DNA from: Vermamoeba vermiformis
Taxonomy: Eukaryota; Tubulinea; Echinamoebida
Reading direction: 5' to 3'
Length of the DNA: 64,000 nucleotides
Assembly (NCBI GenBank): GCA_045837725.1
Contig: JBEWZL010000219.1
Span: forward strand, 186,001 to 250,000
Under the pieces are notes generated by a model. It ran no database searches. It was not told the origin of the DNA and saw nothing but the letters and a program-made list of their open reading frames with translations. Positions 1 to 10,830 of the stretch are shown one piece after another; position 1 is the stretch's first letter; every line of letters starts with the position of its first letter. Made by a program: the position numbers and the translations under genes.

Positions 1-1707
1 ACCAATTCTAACAACTTGATTACTCACGCTCTCAATCCAATGGAGAAATTGAAGGCCACCATGGGTCTCTATGACCAAAAGTTGCAGTTCTTGAAGGTTC
101 TCTATCAATCGACTAAGCAACGCGCCTTGCAGATTAATAACTGCCGCAAGCAACAAGACATTCAAAGCAAGATCTACAAGGTGATCCGTACTTTTGGTAT
201 TCTGCAGTCAGGCATCTTATCTGAAGTCGCACAACCCATCGATAAGTTCTTTGCCGAAGAGGAACCAGAGGTGAAAAAGACCCTGTCTATGGTAGCTGAA
301 GTCAAAAAGAAGCTCAGTGCGATCACACTCGACCCTGCGATGACAAAGAACCACCCCGAATGGAGAACTTTGTTGGACGTGATTGGTGAAGCGCATTTCA
401 ACAACTTGGTCTCTCAATGCAATCAAATGTACGACACGGCCAAAGCTCGCTTGAAAATTTTGACTCGCGTCAAAGAGTTGTCCGACAAAGTCGAAGAAAT
501 CATGCGAGCGCGATTGGACGGCAACTCTGTACGTGTTATCATCCAAGCCAAAGAAGGCAGTTTGACTTCTGCATTAGAAGTCAGAGAGAACTTGCGCAGC
601 ATGACTCAAGTGTTTAAAGAGCTTGTGGACAAGTATCGCAAGAGTCAGCTCAACCTCGACGATCCATCCGTTCAACAAAAGCTGCAGAAGATTGACGAAG
701 TGTACCAACAATCCTTGAAGAAGTTCAATGAGGTCAACAACAGCATGGCTCCTTGCGCTCTGGCCAAGTTGAATGACGCTCAATCGATGTCAGATGTCAT
801 TGCCAAGTTGGGCGGTGCGTTGAAGGAGATTCGCGATTTGACAAATGAAATTCGGGCTACGCAAGATCTTTTGGTTGGTTTGGACGTTCAATTGCGACAA
901 GTGCAGGAGTACCAATCTCTGCCCGACCGATTCTTAGAATTCTCTTCGGAAGCTGCTCGCAGAAAAGCTTTTGCAACCAAATGGGCTGAACAGACTAACA
1001 ACATCTCTACGCAATTGAGCAAGGCTTTGGAGAATGAAACCGTCAAGCGCAAGGGTTTCAGACAATCTCACGCTCACATGAGCCCCACATTTATGGCAGT
1101 ACTCGCGAACTTGCTGCCGCCACTCGCTGACAATCAAACTGACGACTTGGCGAATTTGAATGTGGCTTGGCCTGTTTTTGATGCAGATCTGCCTTTGATT
1201 GCTGACTCGCGTGAAGGATTTGACGATGAGTTTTCCATCATTGTGGACACGTCAGACGTGACAAAGAAAGTCACTGACTTGGAACGAGAGAACACCAAGC
1301 TGATTGGAGACTTGAAGCGCATCACAGAAGAGCTTATGCGTCGCGAGTTCCCTTCCGAAGTTGTGCCCAACAACAATGCACGTGATGCCTTGAAAAGAGT
1401 GAATGAACTCGAAGAGCAATTGAAACGAACTCAAACTAGCTTTGAAGTCCTTGGCCAAGAAATGGAATTGGCGAGAATGCAAGTGCGCGACTTGAACAAC
1501 GAAAAAGCATTCAAGGACAGACAATTGCAAGACCTGTTGACTGAGCGCCGAACTTTGTTAGACCAAGTAGCAAGAGTGGTTGGACCAAACCAAAGCGACT
1601 TGATTGAGCAGCTATTGGTGGAGCAGATGCGCGCTCAAAAAGAAAAAGAAGATCTGGAAAATCGAGTGAAGCTCCTCCAAGCTCAGCTGGCGAATGTTCG
1701 CTTGTAA
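1..1707 (+). CDS. FIP200/ATG17-like coiled-coil scaffold, C-terminal part
   Basis: The frame is open from base 1 (first codon ACC), so the true start lies upstream; 568 codons plus TAA are visible. The protein is almost wholly helical and coiled-coil, with no membrane segment. The first ~400 residues look like the elongated helical domain of Atg17/FIP200 proteins. In particular the stretch with RRKAFATKW followed by ENETVKRKGF and a LPP motif resembles the conserved Arg-rich/Phe/LP block of ATG11/FIP200. The last ~150 residues are a heptad-rich coiled coil (LEEQLKRTQ, LENRVKLLQ). By family analogy it would scaffold the Atg1/ULK1 autophagy-initiation complex in the cytosol. The family call rests on weak similarity; a generic coiled-coil protein is the alternative. 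No intron is seen in this part. Confidence 0.5.
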   Translation, partial: TNSNNLITHALNPMEKLKATMGLYDQKLQFLKVLYQSTKQRALQINNCRKQQDIQSKIYKVIRTFGILQSGILSEVAQPIDKFFAEEEPEVKKTLSMVAEVKKKLSAITLDPAMTKNHPEWRTLLDVIGEAHFNNLVSQCNQMYDTAKARLKILTRVKELSDKVEEIMRARLDGNSVRVIIQAKEGSLTSALEVRENLRSMTQVFKELVDKYRKSQLNLDDPSVQQKLQKIDEVYQQSLKKFNEVNNSMAPCALAKLNDAQSMSDVIAKLGGALKEIRDLTNEIRATQDLLVGLDVQLRQVQEYQSLPDRFLEFSSEAARRKAFATKWAEQTNNISTQLSKALENETVKRKGFRQSHAHMSPTFMAVLANLLPPLADNQTDDLANLNVAWPVFDADLPLIADSREGFDDEFSIIVDTSDVTKKVTDLERENTKLIGDLKRITEELMRREFPSEVVPNNNARDALKRVNELEEQLKRTQTSFEVLGQEMELARMQVRDLNNEKAFKDRQLQDLLTERRTLLDQVARVVGPNQSDLIEQLLVEQMRAQKEKEDLENRVKLLQAQLANVRL

Positions 1708-2280
1708 ATAACACTGCTGAACAGAATCTATCCCTTTGTACCATACGTTGTTTCCTTTTGCTTTTTTTTGTTTGAAGTAAATTTACTGTAGTATTTGTTT
1801 ATACTTGCATGAGGAGCCTTTCTTATCGCCACCACTACTGGTCTATAGAATGATACGTACTTGTGTGTCTTTTTTAGATTTTGTTTTTTTTCAGAGAAAG
1901 AAAACAGCGGCCAAAAATAAATTTGATAAAACTTTTTTTTTCCTTTGTTGCTTTTTTTATGTTCCACCTCACCTTACCGCTTCAAACACCACACGGGCAC
2001 TTAAAGTCATCGAGTCATTCGCTTTGTGTAACAAGGTAAGCCCCAACTCACTTTCTTGTTTTTGCTTGAAACTGTCGATCTTCACATCGGCAAGATCTTT
2101 CCATCGGTTTTATTCCGAGTCATGCTCCTTTTCAACACCAACAAATATAGGTGCATTAATAGAACGTTTGATAATTTTTTCAATCGATGACCGGTTACCA
2201 CCGCTTTTGACGCTTCTAAAAGGATGTTAGATCCCTTCTACCAAACTAATTACCGTGCTACTCACCTAGGAACATTAGAC
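1708..2280. other. intergenic, 573 bp
   Basis: AT-rich spacer between the FIP200-like stop and the PHF12-like ATG. It contains T-runs. An upstream in-frame ATG at 2227 would add residues before the chosen start, but the block from 2281 (MSLNVTP) reads better. No other feature seen. Confidence 0.5.
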
Positions 2281-5200
2281 ATGTCTCTTAACGTTACACC
2301 AACGGTGACAAGAAAGACAAAGACGGATGAGACAAGCCCAGACGATTTTGTTTCTGGAGCGCGCCGCAAGTCAGAACGTCGAGTCAAAATTCCAAATAAC
2401 TTTGGTGAATATGATGTAACTATTTCTGCCTTGAAAAAGAAGCAGCTGGATGATTCCGACGAGAAAATGGGATCTGGATCTGACGAGGACAGCGAAGGCT
2501 CGGTGTCAGCGCGCACAAACAAAAGCTCTAAAAATGCGAATAACGATGCGGATAGTGAGCCACGTCCCTCCAAGGGCAAGGATAGAAGCGCCAAAAGCAA
2601 GAAGACCAAGGCTGCTCAGGACAGTGACGAACCTTCGCGCAAGTCCAATAAGAAAGCGAAGGCAGCAAGCAAGTCTGACGACGAAGAAGACGCTAAGGTA
2701 ATATATATACTACGTTGACTGCAGCGACAGCTTACAAAACTTCGAATATCGATTTCGGACTTAATTTTCTATACGCTTGCAATCATGAGACTTAATTGCT
2801 CAAAACATACCGTTTATACTCTTCACAGCATTGTACAGGTTACAGTACAAGAATAATTTTTTTTCCTATTTTTATTAATTTTAATTCGTAAACCGTCCAA
2901 ACATTTGACAGCAGCCCAAAATTCCTCTGACTAATTTTAAAATTATATACAAATAATATACAACCCAACTAGTAGAATACGTGCTCAAATGTTAATTAGA
3001 TCCTTTTTATCAAATTTATTTTCGACCAATCAAAACGCTTCTTGCGTTAACCAGGATTTCGCTGGCAACCCAAGGTTGGGTTGCTTCTAGTAATAATTGC
3101 ATTGTCAAACGGTCATGAGCTCGGTTTGGCTTCTTAGTCTTCTTTTATTTCGATCTCGATCTTACCGAAATTTTTAGGAAGAAGATGATGGCAGTGGAAA
3201 CCACGATCAATGTGACGCTTGCGGCGACGGTGGCTCTCTTCTTTGCTGCGACGCTTGTCCAAGGTTGGTAGACGATGAATTCTTGATTTCTCTTATTCAC
3301 TCTTCGTTAGAGCTTTTCATATCGACTGCTGCCCACTCCCTTTAGACCGCAATGCGCTTCCTGATAAATGGTTCTGCCATCAGTGCATTTTAGAGATCCA
3401 GAAGAAGCCTAACGATCCAAACATGCCATTTTTAAAAGGAGAGGCAAGTCGCTGGCTAGTGTTTTCAAGCTTAGTTAACCACCCAATAGATTTTGGCTTA
3501 CGCAGCACTGTGCCTTTCAGCGAAGAGATTAGGAGACTCTGAGAATAAGCGAGAGAAGCAAGGCAAGACAGGCCCCTTCAGCGCAATCTATCTCGGCCTA
3601 GGTGTCACTAATCCTCGTTCTTATTCCATTCCCAACGCTGTAAAGAAAATTGGTACGTATAGCAATGCACCACTGAATTGCAGCTGATTTGACATGACCC
3701 GTAAGCAGATCGACGAAGTGAAGTTCGTTTTATGCAGTTCAAAGACATTATGAAGAACCCTGAAATGGGCAAACAGCGTTATGCACCAGAGGATAAATAC
3801 GTTGACAGCAGGAGCCGCCAAAAGATTGGTGTAAGTTCAATTTCGCGCGTTGTCTCAACTTTGATTGCTGAAATTTCTGCAGCCTGAGTGCACTGTGTGT
3901 GGATGTGGCCCGGTGACAAACAATGCCTACCGCGCCAAGCCAATCCAAGAACCAGATAGATTTGACGTCTTTGGATTGTTGAAGTGTTCTCTGTGTGATC
4001 GCCATTACCACGCGTGGTGCTTGGACACGTTCTTCTTGGAAGCGCACAGTTGGGGCCTGGACGGTAGTGATGACTTTGATTGGACTTGCCCTCGCCATCG
4101 TATTCCCGACCCGAACGAAGACAGCAAACACTTACCTGCATATCGCCGGCTCGATGAAATGGTTCAACCTACTGCTCCTTTGCCGGATCCATCTGTTGTG
4201 AGCAATTACATCCTCTTGGACTCGTACTTGCCGTACTTCTTGAATTATGAGCCGTACACCATCCCTGTCAAACGCTTGGTAAGCAATAGTAATCAATTTT
4301 ACTACTTGAATTAACACTTTTGCAGCCGAAGGAAGAAAAACCGTTCTATCAGAAACCTTATGTCGTGCAATTGACATCAGATCCAAGCAAAATTGCCGCA
4401 GCACCAATGTATTACGCGGCTGCTCCCGATGCAAATCTTACCGAGAGTCGCAGGCGTGAACGTACACGAAATAGCTATGACGAGAAAAGAAAAGAACTTG
4501 CCTCGCGTGATACATTCAAGAGCGTTGACAAGACTCAACGTAAGTACTTTGTTGTCACTGTGTTAATTCTAACTGAACATAATCATCAGGAGCTAATATT
4601 GGCAAAGATGAAATGCTGAAAGTGATGATGCAAAAGATGAATGTCGACCTTTCACAGTTTGTCATGCCCTTGAGTGATGTGCACTTTGTGGAGGACATGA
4701 CTGATCAATTCGAGGAAGAGCTCGACGAGATCTTTTCTCAACACCCTCGCCTTAAGCGCGACTATGAATACTTGCAAGGGGTGAATCGCGGCATGAAACA
4801 GCTCGCAGAGTGTCAACGACTGACCAAGTTAATTCCTTCACGCCCTAGACGCGTTCAAGCACAGAAAGACATCAAGAAAATGAAGTTTGCAAAACGCGAG
4901 GAACTGTTTGTAACTCACATGAATCAATTGAAATCTGAAGTCGACGCAATCCTGAGCTACATTACGGTAAACATCTGTTTCAATTTCAAATTTAATGCTA
5001 ACATGTTAACAGCCCAAGGAACTGCTCGCGTACTTCCCTCTCGGAGACTCCAAGTCCTTAGGCGAGCCCACTGATTCAACTACCTCCACACGTGCCTCTG
5101 CTCAAATGGCTAATTTGCGCAAGAGTGGCAACGGTGAGAATGGCAACGGCGACGGAGAGAACGGTGAAAACAACGACAGCAACATGGGCAGCAGCAACAA

Positions 5201-6605
5201 CAACGCTGGGTCAGGTGGCGATGATGATAGGAACAACAAGCGTAAAAACGACCCCGATGACATGGACGACGGTGGAGATGATGACGACGAAGACAACGAA
5301 GAAGAGGAAGCAGAAGTCGCAAACGCAGATGATGACGACTGGGAGTTCAGTGCCTCGGGTGACAAGGACAAGAAACGCAAGTCAACTCGCAGCACTCGAC
5401 CATTGCGCAAGAGCTCGAACACTGTCATGAGCGATGCTACACAGCCTGAGAGTGTGATGAGCATTGAAAAGACGGAGCCTGTGACTGAACAGCAAAGCGA
5501 AGAACGCTTGCGCCAAATGCAGTCGTTGTTGTGGGCCAACATGTCCCCTGTCTTCCTGCAGTTCTTGGCCTGGCAGCGATTGGTTGACATTGGTCAGCAC
5601 TTGGAACGATCACAACAAATCGCGAACTTGGACTCGAACGACGAGCGCGTGCAAAAGATCCTAAACGAAGCTCACAAGCAAGACGACATGATTGCCACTC
5701 ACATGGCTTGGCTTGACACGTGGAAGAGCAACTTGGACTTGCAGCAACAAGTCATCAATCCGCGACCTACCAAACGTGCTCGTCCAAAGAACGATAATGA
5801 CGACGATGAACCACCAAACAAGCGACGCAAACAAGAGAAGTCCGAGAGTCCCAACACTGGCAGCTTGTCTGGCAACATCACCGCCACTATGGCGAGCATG
5901 TATAATCTGCCTGCCCCGTCAATTTCACCGCCGGTCACCCCCACTCCCACTCCCACTTCTGGCCTGACTTCTCTCAAGAAAGGGGTTGGAATTGCTCCCA
6001 AAGCCATTGCTCCTGCAGGCTTCGGTTCTACAGGCATTGCTTCTACAGGCCCTGTTGCATTGCTCCCCAAGCCTGCCCCTCCTAAAACTATTTCTGCCCC
6101 CACCCGTGGTCCAGCAAAGGCTCCTTTCACGCGCTCTGCCAATCTGCCACGTGACACCAGACCACCCAACGGTCAAACCAAACACACGTGGAAAGTACCG
6201 CTCCCTGATCAACCTATTCGCGGTGCCATTGCTTCGTTGACAGGGGTCAGTGAATTCGATAGCCAGCCCTTCCAATTCAACATGTTCGCGCACAAGATTT
6301 GCATTGGTCGTGGCATGCCCATACTCGAATTTGACGTCGCCAAGTACACTGACTGCAAGACCATCAGTCACAAGCACGCGCAAATTGAGTTCAGCCCTGA
6401 CAAGAAGTGCTTCATCTTCAACAACTTGGGACGAAACGGCACGCGCATCAACGAGGAGCAGATTGGTGGCAAGCTAGGCGTGAACATTCCTCTCGTGTTG
6501 TATCCCGGTGATGTGATTGAGATGGGTCGATTCCGCATGACTTTCAACGTGTACAAGCCAAACGGCTTCGAGACTATTTACGATCACGGTCCTCCACCTG
6601 AATAA
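2281..6605 (+). CDS. PHF12/Pf1-like PHD-FHA chromatin protein
   Basis: Nine exons join to 1166 aa: 2281-2697, 3178-3263, 3311-3443, 3490-3652, 3709-3830, 3883-4278, 4326-4539, 4590-4966, 5013-6605. Residues ~140-190 form a PHD finger (CDACGDGG, LLCCDACPRAFHIDCC, WFCHQC). Exon 6 holds a second Cys/His-rich PHD-like module (ECTVCGCG, CSLCDRHYHAWC, WTCPRH). An acidic/basic low-complexity region follows. The C-terminus is an FHA domain (IGRGMP, ISHKHAQIEF, LGRNGTRINEE). This order, PHD-PHD-FHA, is that of animal PHF12/Pf1, a subunit of Sin3/Rpd3S-like histone deacetylase complexes; yeast Rco1 has the tandem PHDs. A nuclear repressor role is inferred from that. Intron 3 (3444-3489) is GC-AG. The intron 1 donor is well placed but the intron is long (480 nt). 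Confidence 0.85.
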
Positions 6606-6818
6606 TAAACCATCGCACTCGTTGTTGATGTAACACAGTTCCCTGTGAAGTTGAAGCTTAATTTATTGTGACAATAAGAATAAAGCCTCTAGTTAGAGGT
6701 ATATAATACAATCAATTAAATAATAATTAACAAGCGAAATTAACAAAAATGCAGTGCCGAGAACGCGTTCATTCCCCGCACCACGCTGTTGAGGACAGGG
6801 GTCTATATTTAGAGCTTC

Positions 6819-8596
6819 TTATTCTCCAAAACCAGCGCTCTGCAGACCACGCACAATGATCGTGTCTTTGACTGCATTGAAGACACGCGTCACGTTGTTC
6901 GTGTCAATAGCGCAAGTGTAGTAAATGTACAGCATTGAGCCAGCAAATCGCTTTTTGTAAAGTGACTCGATGTATCTAATGCCTGCTTCTGAATCGTCAC
7001 CGCCTGAAGTGGAATTGAGCGTTAGAATGCAACTCCGGCGTAAGATATTAATTGCACTATGTAATTCAACGCACCTGTATAATCTTTGAATTTGTCCGAC
7101 AACGGGCTGACTTTCAGCTTTTCTTTGAACAGATCAGATTTGTTCAAAAACAAAATAAAGCTGCGATCTTTGAGCCACTGAGAGCCAGTAATTTCGTTAA
7201 ATAACTTCAACGACTCGTCCAAACGATTGGTTTGCAAATCTTCTTCGAGTTTCAGATCGTCTAATGACGCGTGTTAGTATCAAGACTAGAGCGACTGTTG
7301 TTGTTGTAAATAATATTGGCATTTACGTACATTCGTCGAGTGCTGCCAAATAGATCACGCTGCTAATGCCTTCAAAGCAATGCAACCATTTTCTTCGTTC
7401 GTTACGCTGGCCACCGACATCCACGATGGTAAACTCGATGTCTCCCAATTGAAATTTAGTCTCATTAATACCTACAAATAAGATCTCAATTAATATACTG
7501 TTCGTCGCATTAGCAACACTTTTATGTGAACGGAGAAACAATGTCCATATTTGGGTGACATGTCGCGATACGAACTCGTATTGAGTTATTAATATAACAA
7601 TAATCGTGTAATGATAATGAATTAAAATGTATTGAATATGAATCAATAAGATTTGTGTTCGTTTGGCAAATCACTAGATCTATCAATGGAATTCAATAGG
7701 AAATGAATCGGTTGCCATTAGAGCGGTTGTTAACAAGTGAAGTAGCAAATAGAATTATATATAAATAGATATCTACGCACCAGTAGTCCTCAATTTAGCG
7801 CGCAATATGTCAACATTGGTCGGGGTGTAATTTTCTTCTGCAATCCGCTCACAGTTCTCCAAATAACTGCAAAAAATTAGTACCCTTTAATATGCTGCGA
7901 TGTGAATCGATATTACTAGTCTGCCCAGGGATACACGTTGATTTCATTCTTTCGCTTCCACGCCGCTTGGATGGGCTTGCTTTTCCATAATTTTGCAATT
8001 CTTTGCGCCAATTGCGGCGTAAGCGGTGTGTTAGATGTCAATGCCTTAATATCGTCCTATTGAAATCGAGCCATTAAATTTCTGCAACGGAATTATTGAT
8101 AAAAAGATTTTTTAGATCGGATCGAAAAAGGTTCAATTGCAACAGGCAATATCTTGCAGCGAGTAATACGCCATTGTAATATATATAATTGGTAGTATGT
8201 AATTATGCGATTATAAGCCATAATTACCTCGTATTTGTCAGGGAGTTGAATGTTGAGTTGTTGGCATCCCGTGATTAATGCAGCGATTACAGTCATAACG
8301 TTATCACGCAGTACTTCTCTGAATTGTTCTGTTTCAGATTTTGTAAAGCCATTTGAATGAATAACCTTCATTTGCTTTAAAAAGGTTGATTTGCCTGAAT
8401 CTCCAGTACCTACCAATAATTAATTGTTAAATCAGCGCATCATTTAAATAACCAATAATAAATTAATACCAAGTAATAACAGCTTCACTTTTTTGTCTGC
8501 CTCCTTCTTTTCCTGCTTGATCGTCTTGTCAATAACTTTGGATTCTTTTCGGGCTTCTTCATCGCCCTCAGAGGCCTTGCCACCACAACAATTCAT
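6819..8596 (-). CDS. heterotrimeric G-protein alpha subunit
   Basis: Seven exons (8596-8470, 8409-8228, 8056-7917, 7866-7781, 7471-7331, 7260-7075, 7003-6819) give 348 aa, the normal Galpha length. Visible motifs in order: P-loop GTGDSGKST at ~43; switch I with LRTTGI; switch II DVGGQR; FLNKSD (the NKxD base-recognition loop); TCAIDT (the TCAT box). It starts MNCCGG, so two Cys near the N-terminus could be palmitoylated, but there is no MG myristoylation start. The C-terminus is SAGFGE with no Cys at -4, so it should not be a pertussis-toxin substrate. It would couple 7TM receptors such as those at 38-46 kb to effectors. Divergent from the OSCP gene, 395 bp apart. Confidence 0.95.
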
Positions 8597-8991
8597 CTCG
8601 CGTACGAGTTTAGCACAAAATCGGGAATTGGAAGCCTCTCGCTCTTGTGTTCACGAGCGAATAAAGTGATTTCGTGTGGAATTGACGTTTTGGACAGGGC
8701 CTGTTGTGGTTTTTGAGCTTCATATCCCGAAATTGGTTAAACAATAATGCCATAAATAACTTGAACACTCAGTTTTTGATCTCTGGTATAGGTTGAGGAT
8801 TGAAAGTTGACCGGTACTAATCCGGAAGTTATTGAAAAAGCCTCCAACTCTCGCATACTGCCTTACCATCAACGAAACTAATATTCTATTAGAACTCAGA
8901 TCTATTTGTCTCGTCTTTGGTCTTCGCGCCGTGATGACTGGTTGTGCTGCGCAGGATTAGTCTGTTCATTTCCATTTTCTAGACAAACACA
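8597..8991. promoter_or_regulatory. divergent promoter region Galpha / OSCP
   Basis: 395 bp between two start codons on opposite strands, so promoters for both genes must lie here. No clear TATA box or repeated motif was recognised. Confidence 0.4.
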
Positions 8992-10483
8992 ATGCTTATG
9001 CTTCGTACTATTGTCTCTAAGACAGCTTGCTCATTGACCGGTCGCACTGCTACTCGCTCTGCCACCTCTCTGGTATGATTTTGTATATGCACTGCTTCGA
9101 AATATTGGATGGCACTCAGATGCCCAATAATAAGGCTTGTATTAATAGTGATTGTATTATAGTTTGCTCGCAGCTACGCCAAGAAGGCTCAAGATGCCAA
9201 GACCGATGCCCCTGCTGCCCCTAAAGAACGAGTTCAAAATAATGCTGAGGTGTGTTGATGTGGAGGAATATTCAGCGTGGAGGATAATATTGCAAAGATA
9301 ATATTAATGTGCATGGCGAATAATTATTGTGGATTAATATGGCAGTCAAATATTATCAATTACAGAAAAAATATTTTTTGATTCGATGCAGAAATATTGG
9401 ACAACCTGAACTGCGATATTTGTGGCTTTTTCATGCAATTATATTCACCAATAACATAGCGGAATATAATATAATATTTATGCACGCTTTATAACAGTTC
9501 TATAGCCCCTAATAATTTTTACAACGGATTTTAATAATTTTTTTTAATTAGCACGTTGACCTCCCTGGCATTCAAGGTGCTTTTGCTTCTGAATTTTTCG
9601 AAGTTGCTCTTCAAAGTGGCCAATTGAACAAGGTTGAGGAAGAATTGAACGGTTTGCTCGGCATGAAGGATGCCCGCGGACTTTCCAATCTGATGGACGA
9701 TCCTACCATCAAGGGTGAGGAGAAGAAGGCCATCTTCGGTGAACTCGCCAAGAAATTGCAACTCGCTCCTTTGACTGTTTCCATCGTCAGTAAGTCTCAT
9801 ACCTGCAGTCAGATATTTGTTGCTCGATCACATCCGAGCTTTATTACACCACACCAAGTGATTATAGAATGGTATTAACGAGTATATTTTCATCTATTAG
9901 ACTGCTTGTTCGAAGCCAAGCGTGAGAAGTATTTGTGGGAAGTCATCAAGGGCTTCAATGTGTTGTTGAAGACACACCGCAAAGAACACACTGCCGTGCT
10001 GTACACCAAGGGCGCACTCACTCCCGCCAAGTTCAACGAGTACAAAGAACTCATCAAGCAACAACACTTGTCTTACGATGTCAACTTGAACCTCGAACAC
10101 AAGGTAAGCTTGACAAAGATTTGTTTACTTTGATCTAGTATTGTTGTTTGTTGCTATGCTAAATAGCATCTAACATCAATCTTAACGCATTTTTCATAAC
10201 AAACGCATCGTTTTTACTCCATCACATGTCAAAATAATGGCTTTGCTATACTTGCCTCGCATGACGAGCAGATACTTCGTTCGTATTACATGTGCACTAA
10301 TCTCGCATTGTGTTGCAGGTTGACTCCACCATTGTTGATGGCTACAGAGTTGTTATTGACAACGACACTACTATTGACCGCACATTGAACAGCGAAGTCA
10401 ACGAGCTCGTCAACACTGTCAAGGAAGAAATGAGACATTTTTGGGACCAAAAGAAGAGACGCGCTATCAACTTGAAGCAATAA
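8992..10483 (+). CDS. mitochondrial ATP synthase OSCP (delta) subunit
   Basis: Five exons (8992-9072, 9163-9249, 9552-9789, 9901-10103, 10319-10483) give 257 aa. The first ~45 residues are rich in Arg/Ser/Thr and lack acidic residues (MLMLRTIVSKTACSLTGRT), as in a mitochondrial presequence. The body shows the family pattern: helical N-domain (FFEVALQSGQLNKVEEEL), then the conserved C-terminal block VDSTIVDGYRVVID with a following TIDRTLNSEV. OSCP links F1 to the peripheral stalk of the ATP synthase. Slightly longer than typical OSCP (~190-210 aa), partly because of the presequence and a Lys-rich end. A second in-frame Met at codon 3 is an equally good start. Confidence 0.88.
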
Positions 10484-10830
10484 GACACCAATAATATAGT
10501 ATAATAATCATATAATAATATATAGTAGTTATTCTGGAGTCTGACTACAGTATTTCTATGCAACGTTGAAGTTTTAGTCTTTTTGATAAAAAAGAGCAAT
10601 ATTCAATTATTCGAAACAAACAATGGTTGACTTTATAATATCATACTTTTAACAAAACGGCTAACTAATAATAATACTTGGTTTACCTGCCGATAAAATT
10701 CTGACCTGAATTTCTATTTTTAGTAGCGCTACACAAAATCTTTATTTTAGCAACACGACGGTAGTAACTACAACTAAAGAATAAAGGCCATGATAGCTCG
10801 ACACTACGTGCACTGAATCTGGTACACAAG
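10484..10830. other. intergenic, 347 bp
   Basis: AT-rich spacer with several TAATAATATA runs just after the OSCP stop, which may serve polyadenylation. Nothing else recognised. Confidence 0.4.

Noticed and set aside
1805-2230. 141-codon plus-strand ORF
   Set aside because: Cys/Phe/Ser-rich translation of T-rich intergenic DNA, no family similarity, upstream of the PHF12-like gene.
5699-6383. Long minus-strand ORFs opposite the PHF12-like last exon
   Set aside because: Sense strand encodes a spliced protein with an FHA domain; the antisense frames show no motif.
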